Shown piece after piece: positions 58,994 to 64,000 of a stretch of DNA of 64,000 nucleotides. Source of the stretch: JAAYXE01 sp964391195 (GTDB lineage: Bacteria > Chloroflexota > Anaerolineae > Anaerolineales > UBA4823); assembly GCA_964391195.1 (NCBI GenBank), contig CAYMLG010000002.1, positions 127,801-191,800 on the forward strand. The letters run 5' to 3'. The notes beneath the pieces are model-generated. The model saw only the letters and a program-made list of their open reading frames with translations. It did no database searches and was not told the DNA's origin. Position 1 is the first letter of the stretch. Each line of letters begins with the position of its first letter. The position numbers and the translations under genes were made by a program.

Positions 58994-59503
58994 TTGTTAA
59001 AGAGGCTGAGTGAATTTGATGCCACCCACAGCCAGCGCTTAACCATCGCCAACCGGCCCGGGGTAATGCGCTCGCTGGCGGTTTTCTTCGCCCATTCCGG
59101 CGATTCCTGGTTCTGGCTGGCCGGGTTGGGCCTCCTCTGGTTGTTTGGCAACGCGTACTGGCGAGAACGGGCGCTGATCCTGGCCGGCAGCATCCTGATC
59201 ACCGCGGTGTTGGTGCTGGTGATCAAGTTCAGCGTGCGCCGGCGCCGGCCCGAAGGCGAATGGGGGGCCTTATACCGCCGCACCGATCCGCACTCATTTC
59301 CATCCGGGCATGCGGCGCGGGCTGTGCTGCTGGCGGTCTTGGCCATCAGCCTGGGGCCCCCCTGGTTTGGCTTGCTGCTGGCGTTGTGGGCGCCGCTGGT
59401 CATCCTGGCACGGGTAGCCATGGGGGTGCACTACCTGTCGGATGTCGTAGCCGGCGCCGTGTTGGGGGGTCTGATCGGGACCCTGATCTCCTATCTCCTG
59501 TAA
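58994..59503 (+). CDS. PAP2-family membrane phosphatase
   Basis: 169 residues with five to six helices. The three PAP2 motifs are KFSVRRRRP, PSGHAA and RVAMGVHYLSDV. It probably removes phosphate from a lipid or isoprenoid pyrophosphate. It starts at TTG 58994, 18 nt after the nucleotidyltransferase. It converges with the phosphosugar isomerase gene. Confidence 0.88.
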   Translation: MLKRLSEFDATHSQRLTIANRPGVMRSLAVFFAHSGDSWFWLAGLGLLWLFGNAYWRERALILAGSILITAVLVLVIKFSVRRRRPEGEWGALYRRTDPHSFPSGHAARAVLLAVLAISLGPPWFGLLLALWAPLVILARVAMGVHYLSDVVAGAVLGGLIGTLISYLL

Positions 59504-59520
59504 ATTCTTCAGAACACCGG

Positions 59521-60594
59521 CTATTTCGATTGGGGCGGAGCAGACATCTCGCGCTTCAAGTTCTCAATGGCCGGGATGGGGGTCGGATCCACGTTGTACG
59601 CCATGGCCAGGTAATAAGCGACATAATCGCCGAAGTGCAGGGCAGTCCACTGGTGGGCGAGCGGGCTGCTGCCGGAAGCGGTGAACACATCTGTGTTGAA
59701 GCCTTCCAGCATAAAGCCTTTACGGGTCAGATCTGAGCGCAGCCGGTTGCGAGGGTGGTCTGAAGGGGCCTGCAGGAACAGGATGATCATGCGTGGGAAG
59801 AGTTCCTCCGGGTTCATGATCCCGGCCAGGGTGTTGTGATCGGCTTCCGGCAGGAACTCGAACTGCGCCCAGGCCTTGGCGACCTCGCTGATCTGCCCTT
59901 TCCAACGGCGAGACACCGGGGCCAGCAGGCCGGAGCCCATGACTGTTACCCAGCGTCCGATGAGCTGGCCAGCGATCCGCTTGGCCATGTTTCTGGCTGC
60001 CGGCACGCTCACCTGGATCTGGGTCTGCTGGCTGCGCATGGCAGATAGGGCGTCCTCCAGGTCTGCTTGCTGGTCGGGGATCAGGCCCAGGCGCACGAAA
60101 GCCGCCATGAGCAGGCCGAACGAAAAACCGACCGCCGCCCGCGGCTGGCCCTCATGCGTGAACGTCCACAGGGGGACGCCCTCTTCGCCGGCAAGTTGGG
60201 CAAGCCTGCCGCCGGTGGCTATGGCCATCCGGGAACACCCCTGCTCTCGGGCCTGGGCGAAGGAGGATAACGCCTCCTCTGTGTTCCCGGAATGAGAAGA
60301 GGCGATGACGAGCGTCTCCGGCCCCGCGGCCCAGGCCGGCAGACCGTAATCCCGGTGGACGATCACCGGGACGGTGCACATCGGGGCCACATAGGCTGCC
60401 AGCAAGTCGGCCCCGATCGCCGAGCCGCCCATCCCCGCGACAATCACCTGGCGTATTCCGCCGATCTCGGGCAGCGCCTGGCTCAGGCCCAACTTCCAGG
60501 CGGCCTCCAACTGGCCGGGCAGACCGTCGATCTGCGCCAGCATATTCTGTGAATCCAGTTCCTCAAACGAATCGGTTCTATCCAGGTCAAACAT
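59521..60594 (-). CDS. bifunctional phosphoglucose/phosphomannose isomerase
   Basis: 357 residues with two SIS domains. VIVAGMGGSAIGADLLAAY and VIASSHSGNTEEALSSF are the SIS signatures, and PEADHNTLAGIMNPEE supplies conserved catalytic residues of the PGI/PMI family. It interconverts glucose-6-P or mannose-6-P and fructose-6-P. The terminal LKREMS is typical. Starts at ATG 60594; the last gene of a leftward run after rsmI. Confidence 0.9.
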   Translation of the reverse strand: MFDLDRTDSFEELDSQNMLAQIDGLPGQLEAAWKLGLSQALPEIGGIRQVIVAGMGGSAIGADLLAAYVAPMCTVPVIVHRDYGLPAWAAGPETLVIASSHSGNTEEALSSFAQAREQGCSRMAIATGGRLAQLAGEEGVPLWTFTHEGQPRAAVGFSFGLLMAAFVRLGLIPDQQADLEDALSAMRSQQTQIQVSVPAARNMAKRIAGQLIGRWVTVMGSGLLAPVSRRWKGQISEVAKAWAQFEFLPEADHNTLAGIMNPEELFPRMIILFLQAPSDHPRNRLRSDLTRKGFMLEGFNTDVFTASGSSPLAHQWTALHFGDYVAYYLAMAYNVDPTPIPAIENLKREMSAPPQSK

Positions 60595-60681
60595 AACGAG
60601 CCCTTCCTTCTGCTTATGGTGATTGGCGGAATTGTTGGGGTTGGCGGTCTTACCCCCGGAGAGATTATATCCCCTGCTTGT

Positions 60682-61503
60682 TCAGTCCAATTCTAAGGCC
60701 AGGCGGTAAACTTCCCGCTTCGGCCAGCCGGATTCGCCGGCCAACCGCCCGGCAGCCTGCGAGGGCGGCTCACCGGCGGCGAGCGCTTCCTTCAGCGCCC
60801 GTCGCAGCCGGTCTTCCGGCCAGATTTCCTCCTCCGCAGCGCGGCCGGCGATCACCAGGGTGAACTCGCCGCGCGGCGCCTGGCGCCGGAAATGTTCAAT
60901 CGCGGCAGAAACCGTGCCGCGAAAGATCTCCTCGTGCAGCTTGGTCAGTTCCCGGGCCACAGCAATCCGGCGATCGCCCAGCATCTGGATGATGTCCTCC
61001 AGGGCCGCCAGCAGCCGGTGGGGAGTCTCCAGAAAGATCAGCGTATAGGGATGATCCATCACTTCTCGCAGCAGCCGCTGCCTTTCACTTGACTTGCGCG
61101 GCAGATAGCCCAAATACAGGAAAGCATCGGTGGGCAGGCCTGAGGCCACCAGCGCGCTGAGCGGAGCGCTGGGACCCGGGATCGGGCTGACCGGGTAACC
61201 CGCGTTCAGCGCCTCCTGGACCAGTTCATAGCCAGGATCGTTGAGGGCCGGGGTCCCGGCGTCGGACACGAGGGCGACATCCCCCTCCGCCAGGGCCGCC
61301 AGCACCACATCCAGCTTCGACAGCTTGTTGTGCTCGTGGTAGCTGGTGAGCGGCGTTTGTATCTCATAGTGATCGAGAAGCTTGCGCGTCTGGCGGGTAT
61401 CTTCAGCCGCGATCAGGCGCACAGAGCCCAGTATCCGCCTGGCGCGAGCGCTGATATCTTCCAGGTTTCCGATTGGGGTCGCAACCAGATATAAAGTGCC
61501 CAT
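60682..61503 (-). CDS. rsmI: 16S rRNA C1402 2'-O-methyltransferase
   Basis: 273 residues. MGTLYLVATPIGNLEDISAR is the conserved N-terminus; AAEDTRQTRKLL, SDAGTPALNDPGYELV and IPGPSAPLSALVASGLP follow. It methylates the ribose of C1402 in 16S rRNA with SAM. ATG 61503 is chosen on family grounds; the frame is open further upstream into the next gene's 3' end. It starts 6 nt after the lipoprotein gene. Confidence 0.94.
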   Translation of the reverse strand: MGTLYLVATPIGNLEDISARARRILGSVRLIAAEDTRQTRKLLDHYEIQTPLTSYHEHNKLSKLDVVLAALAEGDVALVSDAGTPALNDPGYELVQEALNAGYPVSPIPGPSAPLSALVASGLPTDAFLYLGYLPRKSSERQRLLREVMDHPYTLIFLETPHRLLAALEDIIQMLGDRRIAVARELTKLHEEIFRGTVSAAIEHFRRQAPRGEFTLVIAGRAAEEEIWPEDRLRRALKEALAAGEPPSQAAGRLAGESGWPKREVYRLALELD

Positions 61504-61508
61504 GAAAA

Positions 61509-62570
61509 TCAGGGTAAAGACCAGGTCAGAATGTCCAGAACCAGCATTTCTTCTTCCGTATCCAGGCGCAGGATCTGGGCGCGGCCCGGTAATCCCAAAT
61601 TGGTGCGGTAGCACAGATAGGTATCGAGCAGTTCATCTTCCAAAGGCACCTCAGTAGGCTCGAGCTCAGCCCCGGAGCAAGCCTCGAACCCGGGCTCATC
61701 CGGCCCAAAAACGGCCAGCTCGGCCTGATCAGAGGAAACCAGCTTCGGCTGGCCTGTATCGCTAAGGGAGAAGCTCACGTCATCGCCGCTCTCCTGTTGG
61801 GAGAAATCGAGATCGGCGGCCGCATCCAGGGTCAGAGTCAGAATCCCCCTGGCCTGGATCTGCGGGACAGCCTCAGCGGTTGGACTCGGGGCTATCGCTG
61901 GAGAGGGGGCGGTGCCGGTGGAGGGCGGCGGCATGACCACGATCCGCACCCAGAAGGCCGCATCCCCGCTTGGACCGATCCCAAACCATTGGTTTTGGGG
62001 GTTGCGCAGCTTCCAGCTCCCCTGGTGAACGCCGGGCGCCTGTGGGGCGATCATGTCAACCGAGATATCCACCGTCTCGCCCGGTGGGACCGGGCCAGGT
62101 AAGAAGACCTGCTGGGAGGCGCCCATCTGGTCCCCGGAAAACAATTCGATCCGGTATTCGCTGGTCCACGTGCAGCGCCCGGCATTCATCAGCCGCCAGA
62201 CTTTGGTAAAAGCCTGCCCGGGAAGCATCTCGGTGTCATCGGGTACGGTGACGTCCACCGGGACGCCCGGCGCGGCCAGATCACAGGTATTTTCGCCGGG
62301 CGGGAGGGTCAGGTCTGGCGCCGTAACGCTGGATGTCGCCGCGGAGGGCTGGGAAGAGGGCCGGGGTGTGCCGCCGGATGCGAGGGCCAGCGTTTGGGCG
62401 AGGCCGGGGCTAACCGTCGAGCCGGACACTTGAGAAGGGCGAGCAGGCTGCCCACTGGAGAGTGGATAGGCGCCCGGGTTTTGGGGATAGTTGCAGCCTG
62501 CCGCGCCAGACGTCAGAATGGCGAGTACGAAAAGTTTCAGGATGCAGAACGAGCTGCAGCGTTGGTTCAT
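61509..62570 (-). CDS. NBR1-type FW domain lipoprotein
   Basis: 353 residues. The lipobox SGAAGCNYP (Cys ~26) is followed by a low-complexity region to ~95 and one FW (four-tryptophan) domain at ~105-215: FTKVWRLMNAGRCTW, FLPGPVPPGETVDISVDMI, HQGSWKLRNPQNQWFGIG and AFWVRIVV. In eukaryotes this domain is in autophagy receptor NBR1, and bacterial copies are common in Chloroflexota surface proteins. The C-terminal ~120 residues are unrecognised. Probably anchored to the outside of the membrane. Confidence 0.8.
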   Translation of the reverse strand: MNQRCSSFCILKLFVLAILTSGAAGCNYPQNPGAYPLSSGQPARPSQVSGSTVSPGLAQTLALASGGTPRPSSQPSAATSSVTAPDLTLPPGENTCDLAAPGVPVDVTVPDDTEMLPGQAFTKVWRLMNAGRCTWTSEYRIELFSGDQMGASQQVFLPGPVPPGETVDISVDMIAPQAPGVHQGSWKLRNPQNQWFGIGPSGDAAFWVRIVVMPPPSTGTAPSPAIAPSPTAEAVPQIQARGILTLTLDAAADLDFSQQESGDDVSFSLSDTGQPKLVSSDQAELAVFGPDEPGFEACSGAELEPTEVPLEDELLDTYLCYRTNLGLPGRAQILRLDTEEEMLVLDILTWSLP

Positions 62571-62599
62571 ATCGCACTCTTCTAGACCAGCCGGTCAAG

Positions 62600-63763
62600 C
62601 TATCCAGTTTTTATGGTTCCTTCGCGGATGCCCACCCAGCTAGCCAGGGTGCGGGCAATCTGGCGAGCGGCGTGGGGGCGCGCCAGGCGGCGACAGGCGG
62701 CGACCGCCTGTTGGCGCAGCTCGGGATGGTTCACCCAGTCGCGCAGCACCGCCACGATCTGTTCCGGCTGCGGCGCCCACATTCCGGCGCCCTCAGAAAC
62801 GACGTAAGAGACGTTGCCATCTTCCTGGCCCGGGAGGCGGCTGTACAGAATAATGGGCAGCCCGGCGATCAGGGCTTCGCTGATCGTCCCCGGCCCGGCT
62901 TTGCTCACCAGCACATCGGCCGCCCGCATGAAATCGGGCATTTCGCGGACAAAGCCGTAAATAAAAGTGGGGATTGGCCAGGTCATGTCCTCGAGACGCG
63001 CTTTGAGCGCCTGGTTGCGCCCGGTGATCACCGCCAGGCTGACCGGCAGGCCGGCGCCGCCAATCGCCCGGGCAACCTTTTCCAGGGGACCCATCCCCTC
63101 ACCGCCGCCAACGAGCAGGATCAGGGGCCTGTCCTGCGGCCAACCCCATTTCTGCCGCAGCGCTTCCCGGTCTCCAGCGGGCTGGCAGAAACGGTCGGCG
63201 ACAGGCAGGCCGATCACTTCCACCTGCCGGGGATCCAGGCCAGACATCAGCGCCCGCTGGCGGGCGGCTTCGGTCGCGACAATGGTCAGGTCGGCGCGGC
63301 GGTGGTACCACAGGGCATGGGTGGTCACCAAATCGGTCACCACCGTGATGAACGGGGGGCGGTTGCTCCGGCCCAGCGCACGCAGCACCGGCGCGGCGCC
63401 CAGGGGGTGCACCGAGACGATCAGATCGCTGGGATGTTGTTTCACCAGGTTGCGGATCGAGCTGCGCACATACGGCCAGGCGCTGGCGGTGATCAACCGG
63501 GCGCGGTGCGGCCCGTTGCTCAGCCGGTAACCCAACCCCCAGGCCTGAGGCACCCGCACCATGTGGGGGTACAGGTCAGGGACCCGGTTCAAAGGGCGGG
63601 GGGCATACTCCTTGAAGATATCGACCATCTCGGTGGAAATCTGGTCGCCGAACTCGAGAAACACCGCCTCCATGATCGCTTCGGCGGCGCTCCGGTGCCC
63701 CCCTCCGGTATCCGAATACAGAAAGAGAATATGCGGCCTTTCAGGCAGGTTTGTTTCCATCAT
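62600..63763 (-). CDS. MGDG synthase-like glycosyltransferase
   Basis: 387 residues, GT28/MurG-like fold. HILFLYSDTGGGHRSAAEAI is the N-terminal MGDG-synthase signature. SDLIVSVHPLGAAPVLRALG and LIPDLV-type blocks follow, and the nucleotide-sugar site VLVSKAGPGTISEALIAGLP is near 295. It probably adds a sugar to diacylglycerol. An ATG one codon downstream (63760) is an alternative start. It overlaps the DUF951 gene by 23 nt. Confidence 0.87.
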   Translation of the reverse strand: MMETNLPERPHILFLYSDTGGGHRSAAEAIMEAVFLEFGDQISTEMVDIFKEYAPRPLNRVPDLYPHMVRVPQAWGLGYRLSNGPHRARLITASAWPYVRSSIRNLVKQHPSDLIVSVHPLGAAPVLRALGRSNRPPFITVVTDLVTTHALWYHRRADLTIVATEAARQRALMSGLDPRQVEVIGLPVADRFCQPAGDREALRQKWGWPQDRPLILLVGGGEGMGPLEKVARAIGGAGLPVSLAVITGRNQALKARLEDMTWPIPTFIYGFVREMPDFMRAADVLVSKAGPGTISEALIAGLPIILYSRLPGQEDGNVSYVVSEGAGMWAPQPEQIVAVLRDWVNHPELRQQAVAACRRLARPHAARQIARTLASWVGIREGTIKTG

Positions 63764-63950
63764 CTTCCTTCGGCACCACGAGCTTCAGCCTCCGGGCCAG
63801 AGTCCGCCGGGGTAAGAGCACGCGGCGCCCACACTGCAAACATTCGAGCCCGATATCCGCCCCCAACCGGACCACGCGCCACTCATAGCTGCCGCAGGGG
63901 TGGGGTTTGCGCAAGCGAACTACATCGTTCAGGTTTAAATCGGGCAACAT
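63741..63950 (-). CDS. DUF951 family protein
   Basis: 69 residues. VVRLRKPHPCGSYEWRVVRL and GADIGLECLQCGRRVLLPRR match DUF951; the Cys of PHPCG plus the CLQCG pair may bind zinc. The family lies near chromosome-partition and ribosome genes in other bacteria, but function is unknown. The stop lies within the start region of the glycosyltransferase gene. Confidence 0.88.
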   Translation of the reverse strand: MLPDLNLNDVVRLRKPHPCGSYEWRVVRLGADIGLECLQCGRRVLLPRRTLARRLKLVVPKEDDGNKPA

Positions 63951-64000
63951 TTGGAGGCATTATAACACGGAGAGTTTTTCCGATTCTGCTCCCAAAGTAC

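Overview
The window looks like a draft scaffold of a moderately high-GC bacterium of the Chloroflexota, probably Anaerolineae-like. This is inferred from protein style: secreted proteins ending in short LPxx tails, an NBR1-type FW domain lipoprotein, a bacterial RIO kinase, a DUF951 protein, an MGDG-synthase-like glycosyltransferase and CUT1-type sugar transport. Four 100-N runs (27282-27381, 28659-28758, 36384-36483, 39708-39807) are scaffold gaps that cut or adjoin genes.

Layout. 1-4703 (minus): uvrA, running off the left edge and fused in frame to an N-terminal transglutaminase-like domain, preceded by a free paralogue of that domain. 5068-18157 (minus): a 13-gene catabolic island. From promoter to end it holds a DeoR repressor, a BtpA/SgcQ protein, two eIF2B-like proteins, an M29 peptidase-type protein, a sugar ABC importer, a molybdenum hydroxylase whose large subunit is split in two, and an FGGY kinase sitting between the hydroxylase subunits. 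18432-20726: a RIO kinase behind a short leader ORF and terminator, then an ECF-like sigma factor. 21518-28301: an envelope block with a c-di-GMP-I riboswitch before a CAP-domain protein, a sortase carrying its own LPxTG segment, a C25 (gingipain-like) peptidase and a secreted propeller-like protein. 28771-35988: a small membrane protein, uvrC, cinA-type amidase, metG with a Met-rich leader ORF and attenuator, the main sigma factor and a DUF177 protein. 36172-40886: rdgB, a NarL-type histidine kinase, an alpha/beta hydrolase, tRNA-Val and a secreted two-repeat protein. 41107-44880: T-box, thrS, infC (AUC start), rpmI, rplT. 44965-55882: DUF1232, a sugar dehydrogenase, an M1 peptidase, an odd ABC ATPase behind another leader ORF, and a tightly overlapped run of GNAT, HAD, amidase and MFS genes. 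55976-63950: ilvE, a nucleotidyltransferase/PAP2 cluster, phosphosugar isomerase, rsmI, FW-domain lipoprotein, glycosyltransferase and DUF951.

The main themes are RNA-level control and domain fusion. Control elements include one riboswitch, one T-box and three or four small leader ORFs followed by terminator hairpins. The fusions are transglutaminase-UvrA, LPxTG-sortase and CinA plus an extra domain. The island at 5-18 kb and the leader peptides at metG and the RIO kinase are the best candidates for undescribed biology. All functional calls are from reading the sequence; no database search was possible.
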